Of a stretch of DNA of 57,517 nt, positions 8,760 through 16,895 are shown piece by piece. The DNA is from Maricaulis sp042095695 (GTDB taxonomy: Bacteria; Pseudomonadota; Alphaproteobacteria; Caulobacterales; Maricaulaceae). How positions within the stretch are numbered: position 1 is the stretch's first letter; every line of letters begins with the position of its first letter. The DNA lies in contig JBELMP010000003.1 in NCBI GenBank assembly GCA_042095695.1, positions 1 through 57,517 of the forward strand, written 5' to 3'. The notes below the pieces were generated by a model, which saw nothing but the letters and a program-made list of their open reading frames with translations, had not been told where the DNA came from and made no database searches. The translations under genes and the position numbers were made by a program.

Positions 8760-10150
8760 GCGATGTTCTCCACGGCGATTTCGCGCGCGGTCTGGGTGCG
8801 GGCGAGGGCGACCGTTTCTCCAACAATGATAATCGCCGGACCCTTGATGGCCTCGGCTTCAACAAGTGCGGCCAGCGAGCCGAGCGTTGCGGTTACCGTG
8901 CGCTCGCGATCCGTGGACCCGTTTTCGATAATCGCCACAGGCGTGGCGGCGCTGCGCCCGGTGGCGAGCAGTTTCGACTGGATCTGCGGCGCGGCACCGA
9001 CCCCCATATAAAAGACGCCGGTCGCATTCGGTGCGGCAATAGCGCTGTAATCCGCATCCGGACCGTCCTTTTTGACGACACCGGAGGCGAAGGTGACCGA
9101 CTGGGCATGATCACGATGGGTGAGGGGAATCTGCGCGGAAGCGGCACAGGCCAGGGCGGCTGAAATGCCCGGCGTGACCTCGGCGCGTATGCCGGCCGCC
9201 TTGAGCACGTCCAGTTCTTCGCCGCCGCGGCCGAAAATGAAGGGGTCGCCGCCCTTGATACGGACGACGCGCTGACCCTTGCGCGCCTCGCGGATCAGGA
9301 TGTCGCCGATTTCCTCCTGCGGGACCGGGTGATGGCCCTTGGTCTTGCCGACATCGATGCGGATCGCATCGCGGCGTGCCATGTCAAGGATATCGGCACT
9401 CACGAGGCGGTCATAGACGATCACATCGGCTTCGCGCAGCAGGCGCGCGGCCTTCAGCGTCAGCAGATCCGGATCGCCCGGACCGGCGCCGACCAGATGA
9501 ACGATCCCGTCAGGCGCGTCCGGACCGGCATTGAGGCTTTTAAGCATTTCCCGGCGGGCGGCAGACTTGTCGCCGGCGAGTGCCAGGTCGCGCGCCTTGC
9601 CGCGCAAGGCGCGTTCCCAGAAGGCGCGGCGGTCATCGAACTGGTCGAAAACCGATTTGACGGTGCCGCGCAATTCGCGGGCGAGGTCGGCCAGAACACC
9701 GATGCGTGCGGGCAGAATCTGTTCGATCGCAGCGCGGATATCGACCGAGAGCACCGGAGCCGCACCGCCCGATGCGATGGAAACGACGATACCGTCGCGA
9801 TCGACAATGGCCGGTGTCTGGAAGTCCGATGCCTTGGGGCTGTCCACAATATTGACCAGCGCACCGGCCTTGCGGGCGCGTCTGGACTGGCGATCAATCT
9901 CCCGATCCGTACCGCCGGCGATGAAAACCAGGGTCGCGCCACGGAAGTCCCGGCGTGTCGGCTCACGCCGGATAACCTCGGCAAACTGGGCGATGTCCGA
10001 GGCGACAGGATCTGTGTCCTTACCGGTGAACCACTGCAACCGGGCGGGGCTACCAACAAAAAGACGCGCCTTGGCTTCGGCCATAAAGCCGGCGCCCGAG
10101 ACGATGACCGTCTGTCCGTCCAAGGGAATGGAAGCTGGAAATACACGCAT
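8756..10150 (-). CDS. cysG: Siroheme synthase (multifunctional)
   Basis: A 464-residue two-part enzyme. The N-terminal precorrin-2 dehydrogenase/ferrochelatase part has the dinucleotide-binding start QTVIVSGAGFMAEAKARLF. The C-terminal uroporphyrinogen-III methyltransferase part has VHLVGAGPGDPDLLTLKAA, VIVYDRLV, GKTKGHHPVPQEEI and RIKGGDPFIFGRGGEE. It makes siroheme for the CysI product of the same operon. I chose ATG 10150 (MRVFPASIPLDGQ). The ATG at 10177 lacks a ribosome-binding site, whereas GGATCGGA precedes 10150. It is the first gene of the operon, facing away from the LysR gene. Confidence 0.93.
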   Translation of the reverse strand: MRVFPASIPLDGQTVIVSGAGFMAEAKARLFVGSPARLQWFTGKDTDPVASDIAQFAEVIRREPTRRDFRGATLVFIAGGTDREIDRQSRRARKAGALVNIVDSPKASDFQTPAIVDRDGIVVSIASGGAAPVLSVDIRAAIEQILPARIGVLADLARELRGTVKSVFDQFDDRRAFWERALRGKARDLALAGDKSAARREMLKSLNAGPDAPDGIVHLVGAGPGDPDLLTLKAARLLREADVIVYDRLVSADILDMARRDAIRIDVGKTKGHHPVPQEEIGDILIREARKGQRVVRIKGGDPFIFGRGGEELDVLKAAGIRAEVTPGISAALACAASAQIPLTHRDHAQSVTFASGVVKKDGPDADYSAIAAPNATGVFYMGVGAAPQIQSKLLATGRSAATPVAIIENGSTDRERTVTATLGSLAALVEAEAIKGPAIIIVGETVALARTQTAREIAVENIA

Positions 10151-10200
10151 TCTATTGATCCGATCCTGCGCCTCCATGGCGCGACGGCTTCAATATTTCT

Positions 10201-10215
10201 ATTGGTATCGCCAAT
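10201..10215. promoter_or_regulatory. LysR-type operator (T-N11-A palindrome) in the cysG/lysR divergent region
   Basis: ATTGGTATCGCCAAT is a perfect 5-bp inverted repeat with the T-N11-A spacing typical of LysR-family sites. It lies midway in the 115-bp gap between the divergent cysG and lysR starts. A second, weaker inverted repeat, TTTCTTTTTAGAAA, lies nearer the lysR start (about 10238-10251). Together they suggest control of the cys operon and autoregulation by the adjacent regulator. Confidence 0.6.
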
Positions 10216-10265
10216 TTCAAACGAAGTTTCTTGGCATTTCTTTTTAGAAAAACTAAAGTAAGCCC

Positions 10266-11198
10266 ATGTCGACGAACCGCCTTCCGCCTCTCAATGCATT
10301 ACGCGCCTTCGAAGCCGTTGCCAGGCTTGAAGGTATATCTCGCGCGGCCGAGGAGTTGGCTGTGACACCCGGCGCTGTCAGTCAGCAGATCCGGCAATTG
10401 GAAGAACAGGTCGGCGTTCAACTCTTTGTGAGGCAGGGCCGGGCTTTGAGCCTGACCGAGGCCGGACGGGCGGCGGCGGGGGTAACGAGCGATGCCTTTG
10501 CCGGGCTCAGCCATGCCGTTGCGCTGATGCGCCAGCCCGTACGCCGCCGCAGTCTGACGGTCAGCGTAGCGCCTTCCTTCGCCGGCAAGTGGCTCGCACC
10601 GCGCCTGCATCGTTTCCAGGATCAGCACCCGGGGATCGAGGTCTGGATCTCCGCGGACCGGGAGCGCGCTGACCTGGCCGGTGGGGCCGCCGATCTGGCT
10701 GTTCGCTATGGTCCGGGGGGCGATTTCACCCTGGATGAGACGCTGCTTCTGCGTGAGGAAGTTCTTCCAGTATGCAGTCCGGACCTGCTCAAACAGGCCA
10801 GGCTTATCGAGCGACCGTCTGATCTGGTACATCACACGCTCCTGCACGATGCATCACCGGAAAGCGATGTGGATGGGGCGGACTGGCCTAGCTGGCTGAA
10901 GACCAAGCGTGTGCGCGGCGTCCCGGTTCGCGGCGGTGTGCGCTTCAACCAGTCAGCACTGGTGATCGATGCTGCCGTGGCCGGTCGAGGCGTGGCATTG
11001 GCCAAGCGCGCGCTGGCGCAGAATGACCTGGCGGCGGGGCGTTTGGTCTCGCTATTCGCCGATGGTGCGGCTCCGGTTCGCTCCGCCTATCATATCGTGA
11101 CGGCGCGCGGCCGTGAGCCCGATGGCGATACGCAAAGCTTCATCAATTGGCTCCAGGTCGAGGCGCGTGATCACGAGGCCGCCATTGATGAGTTGTGA
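10266..11198 (+). CDS. LysR-family transcriptional regulator, GcvA-like
   Basis: A 310-residue LysR regulator. The winged HTH is at about residues 7-65: LNALRAFEAVARLEGISRAA, TPGAVSQQIRQLEEQVG, FVRQGRALSLTEAG. The C-terminal periplasmic-binding-protein-like sensor domain starts at the LTVSVAPSFAGKWLAPRL segment. The PPLNALRAFEA start and the sensor resemble the GcvA subgroup rather than CysB. Divergence from cysG and the palindromic T-N11-A site between them make it the probable regulator of the sulfate-assimilation operon, perhaps sensing a sulfur or cysteine-related metabolite; that role is inferred. Confidence 0.88.
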   Translation: MSTNRLPPLNALRAFEAVARLEGISRAAEELAVTPGAVSQQIRQLEEQVGVQLFVRQGRALSLTEAGRAAAGVTSDAFAGLSHAVALMRQPVRRRSLTVSVAPSFAGKWLAPRLHRFQDQHPGIEVWISADRERADLAGGAADLAVRYGPGGDFTLDETLLLREEVLPVCSPDLLKQARLIERPSDLVHHTLLHDASPESDVDGADWPSWLKTKRVRGVPVRGGVRFNQSALVIDAAVAGRGVALAKRALAQNDLAAGRLVSLFADGAAPVRSAYHIVTARGREPDGDTQSFINWLQVEARDHEAAIDEL

Positions 11199-11356
11199 TC
11201 AATGGGTCGCTTGCATTTAATTCGCAATAGCAAACATACTCTCGCTTGCGAACCGAAACACCTTGACCTCCGGGGCAAGCTCGGTGCGAGTATATCCTTC
11301 AGGACATGCAGCGATTTCGGTTCTGCGCCTCACGCCGCGCAGCCGGGGAGGGGATT

Positions 11357-13153
11357 GTGGCGCCAACGGATACCAAGCATCCGGACTATTTCCATAAAGT
11401 GGTTGATTGCCAGTGGGCCTGCCCGGCCCATACGCCGGTTCCGGAATACATTCGGCTGATTGCCCAGGGTAAATTCACTGAAGCCTATCTTGTCAATCGG
11501 CGATCAAATGTGTTTCCGGGAATCCTTGGCCGGGTCTGTGACCGCCCCTGCGAGCCGGCCTGTCGTCGCGGGCGTGTCGAAGAAGAACCCGTCGCAATCT
11601 GTCGGCTGAAACGCGTCGCCGCAGATCATCGCGATGAAGTGGCCCATATGCTGCCACAAAAGCCCGAGGCCATGAATGGCAAGAAAGTCGCCCTAATCGG
11701 TGCCGGGCCGGCCTCGCTAACAGTCGCGAATGATCTCGCACCGCTTGGCTATGACTGCACAGTTTTCGAGGCCATGCATCGCCCGGGCGGCCTGATGATT
11801 TCCAACATCCCGTCCTTCCGCCTGCCGGAAGAAGTGCTGGACGAGGAGATCGGCTACATCACCAATATGGGTGTCGATATCAAGCTCAACCACCGGATTG
11901 AAAGCCTCCAGAGCCTATTGGGCGAGGGGTATGATGCGGTGTTCGTCGGATCCGGCGCCCCGAAGGGCAAGGACCTTTATATCGAGGGCCGCGAAGAGGC
12001 GGCCGCCAATATACATATCGGTATTGAGTGGCTGGAAAATGTCGCCTTCGAGCATACCGGGAAGATTGGCGAAAAAGTTCTGATCATCGGTGTCGGCAAT
12101 ACCGCGATGGATTGCTGCCGGACCTCGCTTCGCCTCGGCGCGTCCGATGTCAAAGTCATGGCGCGCAAGCCCCGCGAATTCTTCAAGGCCTCGCCCTGGG
12201 AGCTGGAAGACGCGGAGGATGAGAATGTCGAGATCCTGGTGAACCATTCGCCGAAACGCTTCGTGCTGGAGAATGGCAAGCTGGTCGGCATGGAATTCGA
12301 GCTCATGGAGTATGAGCTGGATGAACGCGGGCGCATCACAGAGACACGAACCGCAGGCTCCAAGATCATTCCGTGTGATGACGTCATCCTGGCGATCGGT
12401 CAGGAAAATGCCTTCCCCTGGATCGAGCGGGAAATCGGTATCGAGTTTGATGAATGGGGCGTTCCCATTGTCGATGAGATCACGCATGAATCGACGCTGA
12501 AAGGTGTCTTCTTTGGTGGCGATAGCGCGTTCGGACCGAAGAATATCATCTGGGCGGTCGAGCATGGTCACCAGGCCGCCATTTCCATTCACAAGCATTG
12601 TCAGGGTGCGGACGTCACGACGCGCATGCCACGCGGTGTAACGCTCAGCTCGGCCAAGATGGGTGTGAATGAATGGATGTATTCCAACACTTATGACGGT
12701 TCCAACCGGCGTGAGATGGAGCTGGTTGATCTCAAACAGCGCCTGGCGGACCGCAAGATGGAAGTCGAGACGGGCTTTACCGATGCCCAGATTGTCACCG
12801 AGGTTCAGCGTTGTCTCAATTGTGATGTCCAGACCGTGTTCGAGGCCCCGCTCTGCAAGGAGTGCGATGCCTGCCTTGATATCTGCCCTGTGGATTGCCT
12901 GTCCATTGTACCGGCGGCACCGGAGCCGGAATTGCGGCAGACGCTGAAAGTGCCGGCAAACAATATTGAACAGGCGGTCTATGTTTCCGAGGCCTTGCCC
13001 GAAACGGGCCGGGTGATGGTCAAGGACGAGGACTTATGCCTGCATTGCGGCCTGTGCGCCGAGCGTTGTCCGACAGCCGCCTGGGACATGCAGGATGCCG
13101 AAATCTTCATTCCGCATGTGAATGAGGAAGCCGAGGGAGTGGCTGCGGAATGA
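11357..13153 (+). CDS. FAD/FeS NAD(P)H oxidoreductase subunit (GltD-like) of a 2-oxoacid:ferredoxin oxidoreductase module
   Basis: A protein of about 598 residues related to the small subunit of glutamate synthase. It begins near HPDYFHKVVDCQWACPAHTP and has further cysteine clusters (VCDRPCEPACRRG), a FAD-binding VALIGAGPASLTVANDL, an NAD(P)-binding VLIIGVGNTAMDCCR and a FGGDSAFGPKN segment. A C-terminal two-cluster ferredoxin domain follows (CKECDACLDICPVDC and CLHCGLCAERCP). I chose GTG 11357 because GGGGAGGGG precedes it at a good distance and homologs start here; ATG 11306 would add 17 odd residues. Its stop overlaps the next start by 4 nt. It probably exchanges electrons between NAD(P)H and the KorAB-type enzyme. 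Confidence 0.87.
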   Translation: MAPTDTKHPDYFHKVVDCQWACPAHTPVPEYIRLIAQGKFTEAYLVNRRSNVFPGILGRVCDRPCEPACRRGRVEEEPVAICRLKRVAADHRDEVAHMLPQKPEAMNGKKVALIGAGPASLTVANDLAPLGYDCTVFEAMHRPGGLMISNIPSFRLPEEVLDEEIGYITNMGVDIKLNHRIESLQSLLGEGYDAVFVGSGAPKGKDLYIEGREEAAANIHIGIEWLENVAFEHTGKIGEKVLIIGVGNTAMDCCRTSLRLGASDVKVMARKPREFFKASPWELEDAEDENVEILVNHSPKRFVLENGKLVGMEFELMEYELDERGRITETRTAGSKIIPCDDVILAIGQENAFPWIEREIGIEFDEWGVPIVDEITHESTLKGVFFGGDSAFGPKNIIWAVEHGHQAAISIHKHCQGADVTTRMPRGVTLSSAKMGVNEWMYSNTYDGSNRREMELVDLKQRLADRKMEVETGFTDAQIVTEVQRCLNCDVQTVFEAPLCKECDACLDICPVDCLSIVPAAPEPELRQTLKVPANNIEQAVYVSEALPETGRVMVKDEDLCLHCGLCAERCPTAAWDMQDAEIFIPHVNEEAEGVAAE

Positions 13154-14979
13154 ATGCGGTGAGCGGTATCGACGCCCAGGTGCGCGTCAACGACTTCGTG
13201 CTGAAAATCGGCAATGTGAACGGAACGGGCTCGGCCAGTGCCAATGGGCTGTTGATGAAGGCCATTTTCCGGATGGGCGTGCCCGTGGTCGGCAAAAACC
13301 TCTTTCCTTCCAACATTCAGGGCCTGCCGACCTGGTATGAGATCAGGCTGACCAGGGACAGTTATGCGGCGCGCGCCGGGCAGACCCATTTCATGGTGGC
13401 CATGAATGCGGAAACCTACGCCCAGGATATCGCGGAAGTCGCGGCGGGGGGGTATCTGCTCTACGACAATACCTGGCCGCGCCCGGAGCTGCATGAGCGT
13501 ACGGACGTGACCGCGATCGGCGTTCCGCTGGCGCAAATGTGCAATGCCGAGTTCGATAACGCCCGGACCCGGGTGCTGATGAAAAACATGGCCTATGTCG
13601 GCGCTGTCGCCGGCCTGACTGGTATTGATGTTGGAGTGATCCGCGGCCTGGTTGAGGAAATGTTCGGCACCAAGGCCCACCTTATTGAAGCCAATATGAA
13701 GGCCATCGAGCTTGGCCTCGACTATGTCCGTGACCATTACGCCGAGCCGATCAGTCTCAAGGTCGAGGCCATGGACAAGACCGCCGGTCACATCATGATT
13801 GATGGCAATACGGCGGCAGCACTGGGCTGTGTCTATGCGGGCGCGACTTTCGGTGCCTGGTATCCGATCACACCCTCGACCTCGCTGATGGATGGTTTCA
13901 AGAGCTTTTGCGAGAAGCTGCGCATCGATCCGGAAACCGGTGAGAAGAAATTCTGCATTATCCAGGCTGAGGATGAGCTGGCCTCTGTTGGCATGGCGGT
14001 GGGCGCTGGCTGGAACGGAGCGCGCGCGTTCACGCCGACATCCGGCCCGGGCATCTCACTGATGAGCGAGTTCATCGGTTTCGCCTATTATGGTGAGATC
14101 CCGCTGGTGCTGTTCGATGTCCAGCGTGCCGGACCGTCAACGGGTCTGCCGACACGCACACAGCAATGCGATCTCACGCTGGCGGCCTATGCCAGCCATG
14201 GCGATACCAAGCATATTTGCGTCTATCCGGCCGACCCCAAGGAATGCTTTGAAATGGCGGTCGCGGCGTTCGATCTGGCCGAACGCTTCCAGACGCCGGT
14301 CTTCTTCATGACCGATCTCGATATCGGCATGAATGACTGGATGGTGCCGGAGCTGGACTGGGATGACAGCTACCGCCCTGATCGCGGCAAGGTCCTGCAT
14401 GCGGAGGATCTCGAGAAAATCGAGAAATTCTACCGCTATGAAGACAAGGATGGCGATGCGGTCGCCTATCGCACCATACCCGGCGAACACCCCAAGGGGG
14501 CCTATTTCACCCGCGGGTCAGGACATAACTGGAAGGGCGGCTATACCGAGGATGGGGCCGAATACCAGGAGGTTCTCGATCGCCTGACCCGGAAGTGGGA
14601 AAATGCCGCGGATGCGGTGCCGGGTCCGATTGTGGTTGCGGCCGAGAGCGAGACGCGCAATGCGATCCTGTCGATCGGCGGGTGTGATGGTGCCGTCCGC
14701 GAGGCGATGGACCGGCTCGCCGAGCAGGGTTGCCCGGTCAATTATCTGCGTGTTCGCGGCTTCCCCTTCTCGGCGGAAATCGAAGCCTTTATCGAGGCCC
14801 ATGACCAGGTCTTCGTGGTCGAGCAGAATCGCGATGCGCAATTGCGCAGCCTGCTGATCAACGAGACATCAGCCGAGCGCGACAAGCTGATCCCCTTGCT
14901 CGATTATGCCGGCATGCCGGCCAATCCGGCGTTTATTGTCCAGGGCGTGCTCGCCCATTGCCAGACGCAGGAGGGCTGA
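13150..14979 (+). CDS. korA: 2-oxoacid:ferredoxin oxidoreductase, fused gamma-alpha subunit
   Basis: A 609-residue protein. Residues of about 1-190 form the gamma domain (GNVNGTGSASANGLLMKAIFRMG). The alpha domain follows (GNTAAALGCVYAGATFGAWYPITPSTSLMDGF, QAEDELASVGMAVGAGWNGARAFTPTSGPG). This fusion is typical of 2-oxoglutarate/2-oxoacid:ferredoxin oxidoreductases, which decarboxylate a 2-oxoacid to acyl-CoA while reducing ferredoxin. The neighbouring GltD-like and TPP subunits complete the enzyme. The substrate is not fixed by sequence; 2-oxoglutarate is a guess from the family, so the symbol is tentative. Confidence 0.87.
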   Translation: MNAVSGIDAQVRVNDFVLKIGNVNGTGSASANGLLMKAIFRMGVPVVGKNLFPSNIQGLPTWYEIRLTRDSYAARAGQTHFMVAMNAETYAQDIAEVAAGGYLLYDNTWPRPELHERTDVTAIGVPLAQMCNAEFDNARTRVLMKNMAYVGAVAGLTGIDVGVIRGLVEEMFGTKAHLIEANMKAIELGLDYVRDHYAEPISLKVEAMDKTAGHIMIDGNTAAALGCVYAGATFGAWYPITPSTSLMDGFKSFCEKLRIDPETGEKKFCIIQAEDELASVGMAVGAGWNGARAFTPTSGPGISLMSEFIGFAYYGEIPLVLFDVQRAGPSTGLPTRTQQCDLTLAAYASHGDTKHICVYPADPKECFEMAVAAFDLAERFQTPVFFMTDLDIGMNDWMVPELDWDDSYRPDRGKVLHAEDLEKIEKFYRYEDKDGDAVAYRTIPGEHPKGAYFTRGSGHNWKGGYTEDGAEYQEVLDRLTRKWENAADAVPGPIVVAAESETRNAILSIGGCDGAVREAMDRLAEQGCPVNYLRVRGFPFSAEIEAFIEAHDQVFVVEQNRDAQLRSLLINETSAERDKLIPLLDYAGMPANPAFIVQGVLAHCQTQEG

Positions 14980-14980
14980 C

Positions 14981-16033
14981 ATGACCTCAATGCCGAAACC
15001 CAAGCTCGACAAACACCTGCCCCGGAACAAGCTGGGGCTGACCATCCGCAATTATGAGGGCGTCATGTCGACGCTCTGCGCTGGCTGCGGACATGACAGC
15101 GTCACCGCGGCGCTGGTCCAGGCATTCTGGGAGCTCGGCCTGGCGCCGGAAAGCGCTGCGAAAGTGTCCGGCATCGGCTGTTCGTCCAAGACCACCGCCT
15201 ATTTCATGGGGCAGTCTCATGGCATTAACTGCGTGCATGGTCGCATGCCTTCCGTGGCGACAGGTGCCAATGCGGTAAATGGCGATCTTCACTATATCGG
15301 TATCTCCGGCGATGGAGACTCCCTGTCGATCGGTTTTGGCCAGTTCGCCCATGCCATCCGGCGCAATCTCAACATGCTCTACATGATCGAGAATAATGGC
15401 GTGTACGGGCTCACCAAGGGGCAGTTCTCTGCCTCCGCGGATATTGGCAGCACGACCAAGCGCGGCATTCCCAATGAGCAGACCCCGATCGATCCCTGCG
15501 TGCAGGCCCTGACACTGGGCGCGGGCTTCGTGGCGCGCGGTTTTTCCGGTGACAAGTCGCAGCTCATACCGCTCATCAAGGCGGCGCTGATGCATAAGGG
15601 CTTTGCCCTGATCGATGTGATATCGCCCTGTGTCACCTTCAATGATCACAAGGGTTCGACCAAGAGCTATGCCCACACCTATAAATACTACCACCCGCTG
15701 ATCCATACCGACTTTGTCGCCGATGCGGATGAAATTACCGGCGAGTATGATCAGGACGGCGCGCTTCAGGTCACGCTGCATGATGGCAGCTATCTGAATT
15801 TCAAGAAGACCGATGCGGATTATGATCCCCGCGACAAGGCGCAGGCCATCGACACGCTGATGACGCCGTCCGCAAGTGGCGAGATCCGGACCGGCCTGCT
15901 CTATTTGAACGAGGATATGGGCGACATGCATGCAGCCAATCGTCTGCCGGAGCAGCCGCTGAACCGGTTCGCCCATGCCGATCTGTGTCCGGGGAAGTCA
16001 GCCTTGCCGGGACTGTTGAAGGGCTATACCTGA
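14981..16033 (+). CDS. korB: 2-oxoacid:ferredoxin oxidoreductase, TPP-binding beta subunit
   Basis: A 350-residue subunit. STLCAGCGHDSVTAAL is the CxGCGH motif that opens the TPP domain. GISGDGDSLSIGFGQFAHAIRRN is the GDG...N diphosphate/Mg site, and NNGVYGLTKGQ follows. It starts at ATG 14981, 1 nt after the stop of the alpha subunit. I see no separate cluster-binding cysteine set beyond the N-terminal ones, so the ferredoxin-like domain is supplied by the first gene. Its last 10 nt overlap the convergent regulator gene on the other strand. Confidence 0.88.
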   Translation: MTSMPKPKLDKHLPRNKLGLTIRNYEGVMSTLCAGCGHDSVTAALVQAFWELGLAPESAAKVSGIGCSSKTTAYFMGQSHGINCVHGRMPSVATGANAVNGDLHYIGISGDGDSLSIGFGQFAHAIRRNLNMLYMIENNGVYGLTKGQFSASADIGSTTKRGIPNEQTPIDPCVQALTLGAGFVARGFSGDKSQLIPLIKAALMHKGFALIDVISPCVTFNDHKGSTKSYAHTYKYYHPLIHTDFVADADEITGEYDQDGALQVTLHDGSYLNFKKTDADYDPRDKAQAIDTLMTPSASGEIRTGLLYLNEDMGDMHAANRLPEQPLNRFAHADLCPGKSALPGLLKGYT

Positions 16034-16626
16034 CCATCCTGCTGGTAGGTCGTGATTGCGAGGCCGCCATCATGCTCTGCATGGTGGGATTCGAAATCGG
16101 CTTCGCTGGTCTTCATCATCGCTGCAAAGATGAACCAGGATCCGGTGCCGTCGCGCATGGGTGAGTAGACGATCCTCCAATAGCCGGGCTCAGGGAGGCA
16201 ATCCGTCCACACACCGACGGCGCTCTCGATCCGCCCGGCATCGAAGCCGCGACGGATGAGCGCCTCCAGATGCATGATCAGCGCATCGGTACCGGCGACC
16301 TCATTGAGCACGCTGGAGGTCAGGGCGAAGGAGGATTTTAGCTCTCTGCTGACGGCCTCCAGGCGGAAACGCCCGTCTTCGGCTTGTGCGAGGAAGCTGG
16401 CATAGGGGCTGTGCTCGATCGAGGCGACGAAATCATCAAAGACGCTGCGCGTGCGCGGATCCTGGCGGATGGTCTGGAGCTTCTCGCGGATATCATCCGT
16501 GGGAATGGCCATGCCGGATTCCAGCCGGGAGACGGTTGTCTGGCTGACGCCCAGCAGATCTGCAAGGCCTTCCTGATTGAGATTCAGACGCTTTCGCGTC
16601 GTTTTCACGAGTTTCGCCCAGTCCAT
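16024..16626 (-). CDS. XRE-family regulator with PAS-like C-terminal domain (paralog 0)
   Basis: A 200-residue protein. The HTH is at residues of about 5-55 (WAKLVKTTRKRLNLNQEGLADLLGVSQ, TVSRLESG). A C-terminal region of about 120 residues contains ALIMHLEALIRRGFDAGRIE. This aligns by eye with LIALYRDVVAAGFFEGRVA of the regulator at 18202, so it belongs to the same family as the three tandem genes there, though it is the most divergent. I chose ATG 16626 (MDWAKLV); the extension to 16749 lies in AT-rich upstream DNA. Inverted repeats GCGTAA/TTACGC and GACATG/CATGTC lie upstream. The function is unknown beyond probable DNA binding. Confidence 0.8.
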   Translation of the reverse strand: MDWAKLVKTTRKRLNLNQEGLADLLGVSQTTVSRLESGMAIPTDDIREKLQTIRQDPRTRSVFDDFVASIEHSPYASFLAQAEDGRFRLEAVSRELKSSFALTSSVLNEVAGTDALIMHLEALIRRGFDAGRIESAVGVWTDCLPEPGYWRIVYSPMRDGTGSWFIFAAMMKTSEADFESHHAEHDGGLAITTYQQDGQV

Positions 16627-16819
16627 ATTGCGTAAGCTTATTCTGTTTGAGGCAAGTTTTACGCGATTTGTACGGGTCAGAGCACAGAGCCTGCACTCAT
16701 TGAATATGAATACCCGTCGAAAGCCATTGACATGGTTAATTTTATTCATGTCCCGTAAGGCAATCAGTTGCGCGCAGTAGCATGCCGGCCAGTCAAACTG
16801 AAAACCTAGTCAAACTGAA
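16627..16819. promoter_or_regulatory. Upstream region of the 16626 regulator with two inverted repeats and a 15-bp direct repeat
   Basis: GCGTAA (16630-16635) and TTACGC (16659-16664) form inverted arms that can be extended by CTT/AAG with a small bulge. GACATG (16729-16734) and CATGTC (16747-16752) flank the AT-rich core GTTAATTTTATT. AGTCAAACTGAAAAC occurs twice in tandem (16791-16805 and 16808-16822), separated by CT. No gene is evident. The inverted repeats are candidate operators for the adjacent regulator; the direct repeat is unexplained. Confidence 0.45.
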
Positions 16820-16844
16820 AACGGATCAGCGTGGCTGATCCGTT
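16820..16844 (-). terminator. Rho-independent terminator of the PiT-like transporter gene
   Basis: An 11-bp perfect stem, AACGGATCAGC with its complement GCTGATCCGTT, closes a 3-nt loop. On the minus strand it is followed by two further Ts, giving TTTT. It lies about 50 bp after the transporter stop codon. Confidence 0.75.
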
Positions 16845-16895
16845 CAAAGTCTCGATGTGCGTATCGTCTGCGCGTGTGAGCGCGCAGGTATGCCG

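Noticed and set aside
11236..11293. Inverted arms ATACTC/GAGTAT and CTTGC/GCAAG before the GltD-like gene, considered as a riboswitch or operator
   Set aside because: The arms are short and far apart with an irregular interior. The pairing may be chance, so no feature is called.
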